DNA of 52,489 nt, from NCBI GenBank assembly GCA_029257805.1, contig JARIAR010000034.1, positions 1 through 52,489 on the forward strand. Reading direction: 5' to 3'. This DNA comes from Blautia sp. GTDB taxonomy: Bacteria > Bacillota > Clostridia > Lachnospirales > Lachnospiraceae. The notes beneath the pieces were generated by a model that made no database searches, had not been told where the DNA came from, and saw only the letters and a program-made list of their open reading frames with translations. The position numbers were made by a program, and so were the translations under genes. This document shows, piece after piece, positions 15,809 through 24,522 of the stretch (within the stretch, counting starts at the first letter, position 1; the number at the start of each line of letters is the position of its first letter).

Positions 15809-16873
15809 TTATACCGCCTCCTCTTCTTTTAATGCTGCCTTTGCTTCTTTTGCGATCAGTTTATGTCTGTATTTACTCAGGAACTGCTCTGCTACAACAA
15901 GCAGAATAATGATACCCTGTGTAATCTGTACGATTTCCAAAGTAACATCTGTTCTTCTCGCCATAATAGAAGCTCCTGTTCGAAGATATGCAAGGAACAA
16001 AGCAGCAAAAGGTGTATACAGCGGATTCTTTTTAGACAGTGTACAGATAATGATGGCATCCCATCCATATCCCAAAAGGGATGTCCAGGTAAAACGTTTA
16101 TAAATAGGACTTAACATTTCCACACCGCCGCCAAGACCAGCGATAAAACCGCCAAGCAACTGAGAAATTAAAATAACTTTTACAATGCTAATACCTGAAT
16201 ATTTTGCAAATTCTTCATTTTCACCTGTAAGACGAAGTTCATATCCCATTTTGGTTCGATAAAGGAAGAAATATCCCAGAACTGCAACGGCAATTGCAAT
16301 AATGAAACCAAAATGTACACGTGTTCCTTCAAACAATACCGGAAGTTTTGATGCTTCACTAAGTTTATAAGAAGCAGCACTTGCCTTTGGATCACCAATT
16401 ACATTATTTAACATATAATTTCCAAAATACAATGCAAGATAGTTGATCATCAAAGAAGATACCAGTTCACTTGCAGAAGTTGTGATCTTCATAATTGCCG
16501 GAATTGCAGTAAATATGGCACCAACAATACCAGCACATAAAAGTGCTGCAACAGGAGAAATCACATTTCCTGTAACATAAATAGCAACGCAGGATGCAAT
16601 AAGACCACCTACATGAAAGGCACCCTCACCAGCAAGGTTAATCTGATTAGCAGAAAACATAATGCAGACACCTGTTCCTGTAAAAATTAAAGGAATCATG
16701 GATTCTACTACGTTTCCCATACTTCTTTTACTTGTTAATGGCCCTGTAAGTAAATATTTAATCGCTTCTACGGGCTGATCACTTACCATAAAAATAATCA
16801 CAAAAGAAATGGCAAGTGCAATAAGAACTGAAAGAATGGTCCGCAGAACATCAAATCGTTTTGCACTATTCAT
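15809..16873 (-). CDS. Nucleoside ABC transporter permease (NupP type)
   Basis: This 354-residue integral membrane protein of the same permease family resembles NupP/BmpD: a first membrane helix with LRTILSVLIALAISFVIIF, then LIFTGTGVCIMFSANQINLAGEGAF and a coupling loop ELRLTGENEEFAKYSGI. It forms the transmembrane channel with the following permease. ATG at 16873 was chosen because GGAGGGAG lies 6 bases upstream. It overlaps the ATPase gene by 8 bases, which supports tight coupling. Family knowledge points to purine or general nucleoside uptake. Confidence 0.93.
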   Translation of the reverse strand: MNSAKRFDVLRTILSVLIALAISFVIIFMVSDQPVEAIKYLLTGPLTSKRSMGNVVESMIPLIFTGTGVCIMFSANQINLAGEGAFHVGGLIASCVAIYVTGNVISPVAALLCAGIVGAIFTAIPAIMKITTSASELVSSLMINYLALYFGNYMLNNVIGDPKASAASYKLSEASKLPVLFEGTRVHFGFIIAIAVAVLGYFFLYRTKMGYELRLTGENEEFAKYSGISIVKVILISQLLGGFIAGLGGGVEMLSPIYKRFTWTSLLGYGWDAIIICTLSKKNPLYTPFAALFLAYLRTGASIMARRTDVTLEIVQITQGIIILLVVAEQFLSKYRHKLIAKEAKAALKEEEAV

Positions 16874-18425
16874 ACATGACTCCCTCCAATACATCATCTT
16901 TCTTAATACCAAGCATATGCTGGCCCAATTCATCTTCTGTTACATCTTCCACATTATTAAAGAAACCGGCAAATTTCCCTTTATACATAACCGCAAGACG
17001 GTCACTGAGAGAAAAAATTTCTGTTAAGTCTGCAGAAATAAGAATAATGGCACATCCTGCATCACGGAATTCCAAAAGACGCTTTCTTATAAATTCAATC
17101 GCACCTACATCAATTCCACGTGTTGGCTGGTTTGCAATAATAATATCCGGCTGTGTGGAGAATTCTCTTGCTACAATTACCTTCTGGATATTTCCACCTG
17201 AAAGCATACCTACATTCTGTTTTCTTGATTTGCATTTTATAAGGTATTCCTTAATAAGCTCATCACTTCTTCTTTCAAGTTCCTTTTGTTTCATCAAAAG
17301 TTTTCCGGAATATTTAGGATCCCTGTACTGATTAGAAAAGAGATTCTCTTTTATACTTAATGTCTTTGCACATCCTGTGATCATACGATCTTCCGGAATA
17401 TGTCCCAGTTTCATATCGCGGATATCCCGAATTGACGCATTTGCAATGTCTTTTCCTTTGATCTGAATGGTTCCTTTATACTGCTTATTCAGTCCGGTCA
17501 AAGTATCAATCAGCTCTGTCTGTCCGTTTCCTTCCACTCCGGCAATTCCCAAAATCTCTCCGCCTTTTAAATCAAACGAAAGATTATCTACTTTCATGAC
17601 GCCCTGAGAATTATGAACGGTAAGATTACGCACTTTCAAAAAAATGTCATCTGTGAGATGCTGTTCATTTTTTTCAAACTGCAGAGATACCTCATGTCCT
17701 ACCATAAGTCTTGACATTTCCTGAGTGGTAATATCCGCAACCTCATAAGTACCCATGCTCTTTCCATTTCTCATAATCGTAGCGCGATCACAGATCTTCT
17801 TAATTTCATCCAGCTTATGGGAAATAAAAATAATAGTGTGTCCTTTTTCTTTTAATTTTAAAAGCTGAACAAACAATTCCTCTGTTTCCTGCGGTGTCAG
17901 TACCGCAGTAGGCTCGTCTAAAATTAAGATTTCTGCTCCTCGATATAAAGCCTTTAGAATTTCTACTTTCTGTTTGATACCAACAGGAATTTCTTCTACT
18001 TTTTCTTTGACATTAATATCAAAATTATACTCTTTGGCAATATTTTGAGAAACCTCTATTGCCTTATCCATATCGATAAAAACACCTTTTTTAGGAGCTA
18101 CACCAAGAATAATATTTTCTGCAACAGTAAGAGAGGGTACAAGCATAAAATGCTGATGCACCATACCAATCCCCTTGCTGATGGCATCCTGTGGAGACTT
18201 TATGGCTGTTTTCTGTCCCTTCAGGATGATTTCACCCTGATCTGGAGTTTCAATACCAAAAAGAACCTTCATCAGAGTACTTTTTCCTGCACCGTTTTCT
18301 CCAAGCAGTGCATGAATTTCCCCTTTTCGAAGTTCCAGGGATACATCTTCGTTTGCAACCACACCATTTCCATAAATCTTCATCATGTGATTCATTTGTA
18401 ATACGATTTGATTATCCAATTTCAT
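16866..18425 (-). CDS. Nucleoside ABC transporter ATPase (NupO type, two domains)
   Basis: This 519-residue protein has two ABC domains in tandem. The first has Walker A GENGAGKS, a shortened signature region (PVGIKQKVEILKAL) and Walker B LILDEPTAVL. The second has the degenerate GVEGNGQTE nucleotide loop and LSGGNIQKVIVAREF followed by IIANQPTRG. This is the layout of NupO/RbsA-type importers, where the second site is weakened. It energises uptake through the two permeases. Only a weak GGGGTG precedes the ATG. It is separated from the binding-protein gene by 89 bases that hold an attenuator-like hairpin, so it is probably made at a lower level than the binding protein. Confidence 0.95.
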   Translation of the reverse strand: MKLDNQIVLQMNHMMKIYGNGVVANEDVSLELRKGEIHALLGENGAGKSTLMKVLFGIETPDQGEIILKGQKTAIKSPQDAISKGIGMVHQHFMLVPSLTVAENIILGVAPKKGVFIDMDKAIEVSQNIAKEYNFDINVKEKVEEIPVGIKQKVEILKALYRGAEILILDEPTAVLTPQETEELFVQLLKLKEKGHTIIFISHKLDEIKKICDRATIMRNGKSMGTYEVADITTQEMSRLMVGHEVSLQFEKNEQHLTDDIFLKVRNLTVHNSQGVMKVDNLSFDLKGGEILGIAGVEGNGQTELIDTLTGLNKQYKGTIQIKGKDIANASIRDIRDMKLGHIPEDRMITGCAKTLSIKENLFSNQYRDPKYSGKLLMKQKELERRSDELIKEYLIKCKSRKQNVGMLSGGNIQKVIVAREFSTQPDIIIANQPTRGIDVGAIEFIRKRLLEFRDAGCAIILISADLTEIFSLSDRLAVMYKGKFAGFFNNVEDVTEDELGQHMLGIKKDDVLEGVMYE

Positions 18426-18464
18426 TCACCCCGACTTTTTATGCTAAAATGTTTGGAAAAGAAA

Positions 18465-18495
18465 ATCCAGTTCCGGACGAACACCGGAGCTGGAT
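18465..18495 (-). terminator. Intra-operon attenuator hairpin
   Basis: ATCCAGTTCCGG (18465-18476) and CCGGAGCTGGAT (18484-18495) pair with one mismatch around a 7-base loop. On the minus strand a T-rich stretch (TTTTCTTTTCC) follows. It lies between the binding-protein gene and the ATPase gene, where partial termination would raise the ratio of binding protein to transporter. Confidence 0.75.
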
Positions 18496-18514
18496 CCTCC
18501 ACGCTTTTATTTGT

Positions 18515-19639
18515 TTATTTTACTTTTACGGAATCAATTAATGCCTGAATATCATCTTCATTCATAGCGTCTTCACCAAGAGCTGTAGGAACTTCCAGTT
18601 TTCCATCAATGATCTCCTGTTTCAGTTCCTCTACTTTTGTACGGATATTTTCCGGAACAGCTTCTTTATAGTGATCATCTTCTACCAGCTCTACACCACC
18701 CTCAGAAAATCCAAGGTACTCAAGCTGACCATATTCCAGTTCATCTTCCATATCCATCTTGATTGCACGGATCAGGGAGTTTCCTACATTTTTAATTGCA
18801 GATGTAGGAATATTTGCTGCATAGTCCGGAAGAAGTGCTGCCTGGTCAGAGTCAACACCGAACGCATATTTATCTGCATCTACTGCAGCTTCAATCTGTC
18901 CAAGACCTGCACTTCCTGCTACGTTAAATCCAACGTCAGCACCATTCTGATACTGTGTCAGAGCCATATCTTTACCAGCAGCAGAATCATAGAAGTTTCC
19001 AACGTATGCAAGTGCAACCTGGATTTCTTCATCAATGTCTTTTGCACCCTGAATATAACCTACAAGGAAATCGTTAATAACAGAATTTTCCATACCGCCA
19101 AGGAAGCCGATAACTTTATTGGACGGATCTGCTTTTTCAAGAGTTTCATCTGTTGTCATCATTGCTGCTGCTGCACCTACAAGATATGATACTTCATTCT
19201 GTTTGTACATAACATTGTAGATATTTTCACCGCCATCTTCTTCAAAGTTGAACGCTTCATCAAAATAAATAAATTTCTGATCCGGATAATCTGCAGAAGC
19301 ATTGATCAGTGCATCCATCATCTGGAAAGTACCTACAATAATAACATCGTAAGAACCATCATCACAGTAATCATAAAGTGTTGGTTCCCATTTTGCCTCA
19401 TCTGCAGATGTTGCACCCATCTGCTCTACCTTAAAAGTAAATTTGTCTTCTCCAAGTTCTTCCTGAAGCTTTGTAAGACCTTCATTTGCAGAATCAAAGA
19501 AAGATTTGTCGCCAAGAGTACCATTAAGCAGAAGTGCTGCCTTATATGGCTCATCTTCTGCATAAACCGGCACTGTTACCGCTCCTGCAGATACAACCAT
19601 TGCTGCAGCCATTGCTGCGCCTAACATTCTTTTTTTCAT
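18515..19639 (-). CDS. BMP-family nucleoside-binding protein without lipobox
   Basis: This 374-residue periplasmic-binding-fold protein of the Bmp/Med (PnrA) family binds nucleosides outside the cell and hands them to the importer. Family features are AALLLNGTLGDKSFFDSANEGL at the start of the mature part, then GFLGGMENSVINDFLVGYIQGAKDID, and FNVAGSAGLGQIEAA. Members of this family in Gram-positive bacteria are normally lipoproteins. Here the signal peptide (MKKRMLGAAMAAAMVVSAGA, ending in YAE) has no cysteine, so lipidation is not possible and signal peptidase I cleavage is predicted. AAGGAGG precedes the ATG. The start overlaps the stop of the upstream gene (ATGA). Confidence 0.93.
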   Translation of the reverse strand: MKKRMLGAAMAAAMVVSAGAVTVPVYAEDEPYKAALLLNGTLGDKSFFDSANEGLTKLQEELGEDKFTFKVEQMGATSADEAKWEPTLYDYCDDGSYDVIIVGTFQMMDALINASADYPDQKFIYFDEAFNFEEDGGENIYNVMYKQNEVSYLVGAAAAMMTTDETLEKADPSNKVIGFLGGMENSVINDFLVGYIQGAKDIDEEIQVALAYVGNFYDSAAGKDMALTQYQNGADVGFNVAGSAGLGQIEAAVDADKYAFGVDSDQAALLPDYAANIPTSAIKNVGNSLIRAIKMDMEDELEYGQLEYLGFSEGGVELVEDDHYKEAVPENIRTKVEELKQEIIDGKLEVPTALGEDAMNEDDIQALIDSVKVK

Positions 19640-21048
19640 TTCTTTTCCTCCTTTATTTTTTGAGCTTTTTTTATACTCCATAAAGTATCATCGACCAGTT
19701 CATCTAAGCTGATGGATTTAAACCGTCCTCTCATATAGGTTTCAAGACAGTTAAATGCCGGATGAAGCAGATCTTTTGGAATGATACCCATTCCCTTTTG
19801 AATTGCAAGCAAAGGCATGATCATACCTGCATTGCAGTCTACATCAATTCCACACATTGTAATAACATACAATGTTTTCTGGAAATCTCCCTCTCCATAA
19901 TAGAGTGCTATAATTTCACAGCAGGCATTTGGATACGCATGAATCCAGTTATATTTTTTATATTTTTCCTGACATGCTGCCAGAGCTTCCTGCCATGTTT
20001 CGTATTTCTCACAACATTCCCACGCAAAAGAAATAACAGAATAATATTCACTGTCTTCCGGAATCAGGTCAATGGAACGTCTGACAAGTTTTTTTACATC
20101 CTTTTCCACAAATGCCAAAGATGTCATAACCGCATTAAATACTTCTCCAAGAATGCCATTTGCAGCATGGGATACTTCTCCATCTCGCCATGCAAGACTT
20201 GCTGCCAGATGAGCATTTCCAGGAGCCACCATACCGCAGACACCGGCACGCATCTGTGCACCGATCCATTCATTAAAAGGATTTCTGTATGTTCCGCTTT
20301 CCGGAGGGAAAATTCCGTTTTTAATATTACGGATTGCCAGCTCTTCAGCAGACCATCCACATGGAATAAGCCCAACCCATGATAATGCAATATCCTGAGA
20401 TGTTACATCATATCCTTTCTCCGCAAACGCATCCAGAAAGGCCAACTCAAATGTAATATCATCATTATAAGTATTCGGCTCACGAAGATATTCCCGTACT
20501 TCCCCAAAAGCTTTCAATAAATTCTCAAAGGTATATCCTTCCACCATCGTTCCCATTGCACCGCCAATAAACTGAGACAGCCATGCACCACGAATCTGTT
20601 TTGAAAATTCTTCTGTTTCAACATCCACTGCAATGCTTTCTGGAAATTCTACTTTTTTTTCATACTGTTCAAAAGAATGATACACTGTATAATTCCAGTA
20701 TGGGGAAGTATCATCTTTCTCTGCCATAGCAATCTCTCTTCTCAACAAAGCAGAAATCTGATGAAGTTTTACAAAATTCTTATCCTCATTTGCTTTTAAT
20801 CCTTCCAGAAGAAGTCGGTAGCCTTCCTCACTTACACGATATCCTCTGTTTTCCAGTGCCTGTATTGCAGCTATCATGATTTTTTCCGGTGCACCGGAAC
20901 CGGGAACATTACTTCCCCAGTCAAGGGCCAGATTATCATCATAAAAAGCGGATACATCCACGTTATCTGTCCATGTTTGTTCTTCTTCCGTACGGATAAC
21001 AGGTTTGGCATTTGTGAAAATATCCTGTGCCATTTCCCAAGCTTTCAT
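19636..21048 (-). CDS. ADP-ribosylglycohydrolase-fold protein, divergent
   Basis: This 470-residue protein has an N-terminal region of about 150 residues of unknown kind, followed by an ADP-ribosylglycohydrolase (ARH) type all-alpha domain. The motifs are altered: the usual GDA(x)G is GGAMGTMVEG, the metal motif T-D-D-T is N-D-D-I-T, and D-T-D-T is D-V-D-C. The two Asp pairs remain, but the Thr ligands are replaced. The ARH fold is known to cleave N- or O-glycosidic bonds of ADP-ribose, and genes of this fold sit beside nucleoside transporters and PfkB kinases (yegU in E. coli). A hydrolase for an imported N-riboside is therefore a reasonable inference. ATG at 21048 was chosen because TTGGAGG lies 5 bases upstream. 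It heads the importer operon with a 4-base overlap. Confidence 0.82.
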   Translation of the reverse strand: MKAWEMAQDIFTNAKPVIRTEEEQTWTDNVDVSAFYDDNLALDWGSNVPGSGAPEKIMIAAIQALENRGYRVSEEGYRLLLEGLKANEDKNFVKLHQISALLRREIAMAEKDDTSPYWNYTVYHSFEQYEKKVEFPESIAVDVETEEFSKQIRGAWLSQFIGGAMGTMVEGYTFENLLKAFGEVREYLREPNTYNDDITFELAFLDAFAEKGYDVTSQDIALSWVGLIPCGWSAEELAIRNIKNGIFPPESGTYRNPFNEWIGAQMRAGVCGMVAPGNAHLAASLAWRDGEVSHAANGILGEVFNAVMTSLAFVEKDVKKLVRRSIDLIPEDSEYYSVISFAWECCEKYETWQEALAACQEKYKKYNWIHAYPNACCEIIALYYGEGDFQKTLYVITMCGIDVDCNAGMIMPLLAIQKGMGIIPKDLLHPAFNCLETYMRGRFKSISLDELVDDTLWSIKKAQKIKEEKK

Positions 21049-21266
21049 GAAGTCCTCCAAATTTGTTGTATTTTTTTATTGTTTTTCTTTTTTTCTATAC
21101 AATTTCTGATTTATTAGTTCCATTTTACAATAGAATCCAAAAAAATTCCATACATTTTTCTAATTTCCCAAAACATATTATTTATTATACGAAACTTGCC
21201 TTTTTCTTCCATATATGTCATAGTAAAAGAACAGAAAATTCAATCCATCACTTAGGAGGTACCAAC

Positions 21267-21692
21267 ATGTATGTGCTTTTCACTCTCCTTGCCGGTGCAT
21301 GTCAATCTGCTATGGCAAGCTTAAACGGCATGCTTACGGATTACATCGGCATGTTCGGCATGAGTCTCATTGTTCATGTCATTGGCGGAGTTCTGCTGAT
21401 CCTTTACATGAAATTATTTGTGCATGAACACCTTAAAATAACAGGAATGCCCTGGTATCTGTATTCTGCCGGTTTTTTTGGAATTTTTCTTGTCGCCAGT
21501 TCCAGCTACTGTATCGGAATCCTTGGGGTTTCCGTTATGACCTGTGTATCCATTATCGGACAGCTTATTATTTCTGCTGTCATTGATCACTTTGGGTGGT
21601 TTGGTGTTCCCCGGATTTCTTTTGATAAAAAAAGAATTCCCTGCTTTATTTTGATGCTCGCAGGTTTGATTCTCTTAACCCTGCCTGAATAA
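21267..21692 (+). CDS. Small DMT-family membrane protein (DUF606/YdcZ type), first of a pair
   Basis: This 141-residue protein has about five membrane helices. It looks like a half-size drug/metabolite transporter of the DUF606 (YdcZ) group: FTLLAGACQSAMASLNGMLTDYIGM, GGVLLILY, SSYCIGILGVSVMTCVSIIGQLIISAVIDHFGWFG and a terminal ILMLAGLILL. Half-size members usually work as paired dimers of antiparallel subunits, and a second one follows 21 bases later. ATG at 21267 was chosen because TAGGAGG lies 7-8 bases upstream and a reading frame extended upstream would cover promoter-like AT-rich sequence. The pair is divergent from the nucleoside importer operon, so a metabolite linked to that pathway may be moved. 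Confidence 0.88.
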   Translation: MYVLFTLLAGACQSAMASLNGMLTDYIGMFGMSLIVHVIGGVLLILYMKLFVHEHLKITGMPWYLYSAGFFGIFLVASSSYCIGILGVSVMTCVSIIGQLIISAVIDHFGWFGVPRISFDKKRIPCFILMLAGLILLTLPE

Positions 21693-21713
21693 CACTACGA
21701 AAGGAGTTTTCCC

Positions 21714-22157
21714 ATGGCATTCGTTCTAACCCTAGCCTTTGTTAACGGCTGTGCAACTGTAATATCAAAAATGATCAATTACCGCTGTACAAAAATACTT
21801 GGAACTTACAACGGCTCTCTTGTTAATTATGTTGTTGCGTCTGTTCTCTCTTTTATACTGCTTCTTGCTTCTTCCCATTTTCATATTGACCTGTATGCAT
21901 TTTCCAGTGCACCATGGTGGATGTATCTTGGCGGAGCTTTCGGCATTGTTGCATTTCTTGTTTCCATGATCACCCTTTCCCGTCTGAAAGTAATGGAATC
22001 TACCATCCTGCTTCTGGTTGGTCAGCTTACTGCCGGCATTCTTTTTGATACTTTTATTTTTCAGAATATCAGCTTTCCAAAACTTCTTGGAGTTCTCCTT
22101 GTTGCTGCCGGAATCATATGGGACAACCGTATATCCGGTTCGCAAAAAGAATCCTGA
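21714..22157 (+). CDS. Small DMT-family membrane protein (DUF606/YdcZ type), second of a pair
   Basis: This 147-residue partner of the preceding gene shares its topology and motifs (LTLAFVNGCATVISKMINYRC near the start, SLVNYVVASVLSF, PWWMYLGGAFGIVAFLVSMITLSRLKV, LLVGQLTAGILFD, LLGVLLVAAGIIWD). AAAGGAG precedes the ATG. The two proteins probably form a heterodimeric channel or carrier. The exported or imported compound is unknown. The gene converges on the Crp/Fnr regulator, with only three bases between the stop codons and no visible terminator. Confidence 0.88.
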   Translation: MAFVLTLAFVNGCATVISKMINYRCTKILGTYNGSLVNYVVASVLSFILLLASSHFHIDLYAFSSAPWWMYLGGAFGIVAFLVSMITLSRLKVMESTILLLVGQLTAGILFDTFIFQNISFPKLLGVLLVAAGIIWDNRISGSQKES

Positions 22158-22160
22158 CCC

Positions 22161-22841
22161 TTACACTTCCGTAATTCTGGACTGAAGAATCTTCATATCC
22201 AGAATACGGATTTTATTTCGGTATCTTGCAATGGCTCCCTCTTCTTCCAACATATGAAGAACGCGATTTAAATGACGTTCCGATATGGAACATTCTAACG
22301 CTGTCTGCCTGCAGGAAATCTTAAAGTTGGATTCCCCTGTACGGATCACTCTTCCATATAAATACCGGGCAACACGCCCCTTTGCATCAAAAAGTCCCAC
22401 CCGTACTCTTTCTCTCCCGCTTTCTGTTAATTCCCATCCAAGCTGTCTGCAGATATAACGCAAAAATGAAACATCCTTCATCAGTTTCTTTTCCACAATT
22501 TCCAGTGGAATACGAAGGATCACAGAATCTTCAGCTGCAGCTACTGTATGAAAAAAATCAATACCTGTGGCAAGTTCCATTTCCCCTATAAATCTTCCCT
22601 CTGGAATGTCAAAATCAATAGCAATCTCTTTTCCTTCACTTGTGCCATTGGAAACTCTGCATTTGCCTTTTGCAAGAAAATAGATCGCATCTTGTTCATC
22701 ACCTGTATGAAACAGATATTCTCCTTTTTTATAGAGTCCCAGCGTCATTCCGGCCATATCTTTTTCATTTAAACATTGAAAAACATCCATCATATCCAGA
22801 TACTCTATATATTCTCTGATCTTTTCATCCTTCTTAATCAT
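22161..22841 (-). CDS. Crp/Fnr-family transcriptional regulator
   Basis: This 226-residue protein has an N-terminal cyclic-nucleotide-binding-type beta roll (GEYLFHTGDEQDAIYFLAKGKCRVS, then FIGEMEL), a dimerisation helix and a C-terminal winged helix (CRQTALECSISERHLNRVLHMLEEEGAI). No cysteine cluster like that of Fnr is present. The residues that bind cAMP in Crp are not obvious, so the effector is unknown. It lies among nucleoside salvage genes and may respond to a nucleotide or related compound. The ribosome site before the ATG is weak (GAGAAAAG). A palindrome 70-85 bases upstream of the start may be an autoregulatory site. Confidence 0.9.
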   Translation of the reverse strand: MIKKDEKIREYIEYLDMMDVFQCLNEKDMAGMTLGLYKKGEYLFHTGDEQDAIYFLAKGKCRVSNGTSEGKEIAIDFDIPEGRFIGEMELATGIDFFHTVAAAEDSVILRIPLEIVEKKLMKDVSFLRYICRQLGWELTESGRERVRVGLFDAKGRVARYLYGRVIRTGESNFKISCRQTALECSISERHLNRVLHMLEEEGAIARYRNKIRILDMKILQSRITEV

Positions 22842-22911
22842 TTTCTTTTCTCATTTTTGATGATCATTCTCCGGATATTTCTTAATATAAACATATTTGG
22901 CAAATAAGAAT

Positions 22912-22925
22912 CGGACATATGTCTG
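22912..22925. promoter_or_regulatory. Palindrome upstream of the Crp/Fnr gene
   Basis: CGGACATATGTCTG contains the perfect palindrome GACATATGTC (22914-22923), with flanking AAATAA (22902-22907) and TTATTT (22928-22933). Crp/Fnr proteins bind two-fold symmetric sites, so this may be an operator for the adjacent gene. Nothing proves which protein binds. Confidence 0.4.
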
Positions 22926-22988
22926 TTTTATTTGTTTTTCCATGTTTTTCATAGAAACATCGCTATATTTTTATGCATTTTTCACAAT

Positions 22989-23762
22989 TTATTTTTCTTT
23001 ATCTTGAGCAATCAGCTTGCGAAGTGCACCAATTCCCACACGAACAGCCATATCTGTATCATGCGCCTGCGGATTATCAAGCCCTTTTTTTGCTCTTTCC
23101 TGATTTCCAATTACAAGGAAAGCGGATCCGCAACGCACTCTTAAATAACTAGCTACTGTAAAAAGCGCGGCAGACTCCATTTCAGAAGCAAGACACCCAA
23201 GGCGAAGCCATGCTTCCCATTTATTCAAAAGTTCGTATCCTACCGGTTTTGTTTCAGGAGAATGCTGTCCATAAAAAGAATCCTTGCACTCTACTACTCC
23301 CGTATGGTACGTAACTCCCAACTCTTTTGCAGATCCTGCCAGTGCATTTACCACATCAAGATTTGCTACTGCAGGAAATTCAATCGGCGCATATTCTTTG
23401 CTTGTGCCTTCCATGCGGACTGCACCTGTAGCAACCACGATGTCTCCACCTTTGACCTCAATATCCATACCTCCGCAGGTTCCTACTCTTACAAACGTAT
23501 CTGCCCCGCACTGTACCAGTTCTTCCATCGCAATGGATGCAGAAGGACCGCCTATTCCGGTAGAGGTAACACTTACTTTTTCACCATCCAGATATCCTGT
23601 ATATGTCACATATTCACGATTATCTGCAATCAGCACCGGATCATCAAAATATTTTGCAATAGATGCACACCTTTTAGGATCTCCTGGTAATATTACATAC
23701 TTTCCCACTTCTCCTGGGGCAACCTGAATGTGATACAACCTTCCATCATTTGAATAAACCAT
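22989..23762 (-). CDS. udp: Uridine phosphorylase
   Basis: This 257-residue NP-I family nucleoside phosphorylase converts uridine (and often deoxyuridine or thymidine) with phosphate to uracil and ribose 1-phosphate. Motifs are [47 protein letters not shown], the uracil-site segment [14 protein letters not shown] and [13 protein letters not shown]. The pyrimidine-binding Gln/Arg region at KDSFYGQH separates it from DeoD. AGAGAGG precedes the ATG. It follows the flavoprotein gene by 29 bases on the same strand. With deoD it allows breakdown of both purine and pyrimidine nucleosides. Confidence 0.94.
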   Translation of the reverse strand: MVYSNDGRLYHIQVAPGEVGKYVILPGDPKRCASIAKYFDDPVLIADNREYVTYTGYLDGEKVSVTSTGIGGPSASIAMEELVQCGADTFVRVGTCGGMDIEVKGGDIVVATGAVRMEGTSKEYAPIEFPAVANLDVVNALAGSAKELGVTYHTGVVECKDSFYGQHSPETKPVGYELLNKWEAWLRLGCLASEMESAALFTVASYLRVRCGSAFLVIGNQERAKKGLDNPQAHDTDMAVRVGIGALRKLIAQDKEK

Positions 23763-23791
23763 CTTTCATACCTCTCTTTCTTTTATTGTTC

Positions 23792-24385
23792 TTATAAAGT
23801 ACTGCAAAGATCTTCCACTTTTTGCAATGCATTATTCATAATTTCCCGACAATCCAGATCTACAATATCTGTCCCGTCAGCTGATATACAATAATAGGTT
23901 CCGGTTCCAAAAAAGCGGGACAAAGCTTCCATATAAGGACTTCCAAGTTCCATATCTGAACCTTCCCAGATTCCTCCTCTTGTAGTTAAATACAACATCC
24001 ATTGAAATTTACAGATCCCCTTTAACCCATTTGCTGTAGTAGAAAAAGTAATTCCATCTGCTGAAATATTCTCAATATAAACTTTTAACATAGCCGGAAT
24101 ACTTAAATCCCAAAAAGGAGCCGCAATGACAATCCCGTCCGCTTCCCTGAATTGATTTCCCAGTACGAACTCCGAGGCATCATACTTTTTCTCCATTAAA
24201 AGGGCATCTCTTTTTTTCAGACTTTCCGTATTCCAGTATTTCAAATCCATATCCATCAGAACCAGCGTCTCAAACACCCAGTCCGGATGCTGTTTTTTCA
24301 ATATTTCCAATGCCTTATCCAGCATTTTCTTTGTACGGGATTCTTCTCGACGTACACAGGAATCAATTACCAGTATTTTCTTCAT
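23792..24385 (-). CDS. Flavodoxin-fold NAD(P)H oxidoreductase
   Basis: This 197-residue flavodoxin-2-type flavoprotein begins ILVIDSCVRREESRTKKMLD, like azoreductase / NQO-type quinone reductases, and has the substrate strand IVIAAPFWDLSIPAMLKVYIENI and a later TTRGGIWEGSDMELG loop near the FMN ring. It is expected to bind FMN and reduce quinones or nitro/azo compounds with NAD(P)H. ATG at 24385 was chosen because AAGGGAG lies 6 bases upstream. It is the first gene of the unit with udp, and diverges from the second amidohydrolase. A role in nucleoside metabolism is not obvious. Confidence 0.88.
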   Translation of the reverse strand: MKKILVIDSCVRREESRTKKMLDKALEILKKQHPDWVFETLVLMDMDLKYWNTESLKKRDALLMEKKYDASEFVLGNQFREADGIVIAAPFWDLSIPAMLKVYIENISADGITFSTTANGLKGICKFQWMLYLTTRGGIWEGSDMELGSPYMEALSRFFGTGTYYCISADGTDIVDLDCREIMNNALQKVEDLCSTL

Positions 24386-24450
24386 AATATCTCCCTTTAC
24401 CAAACCCTTATTCTTTTTCTCAGTATAACGGATTTGTACATTTTTCACAA

Positions 24451-24479
24451 GTGACAACTAAGAACTTTTCCTATATACT
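24451..24479 (+). promoter_or_regulatory. Promoter of the second amidohydrolase
   Basis: GTGACA (24451-24456), a 17-base spacer and TATACT (24474-24479). The gene starts 44 bases after the -10 box, with TAGGAG 8 bases before its ATG. Confidence 0.6.
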
Positions 24480-24522
24480 AAACATAAAATACATATTTTT
24501 AAAAATAATAGGAGCATTACTT

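Noticed and set aside
23262..23727. Long plus-strand open frames over uridine phosphorylase
   Set aside because: They are reverse-strand shadows of udp without ribosome sites; two overlapping frames in the same place point to base composition, not coding.
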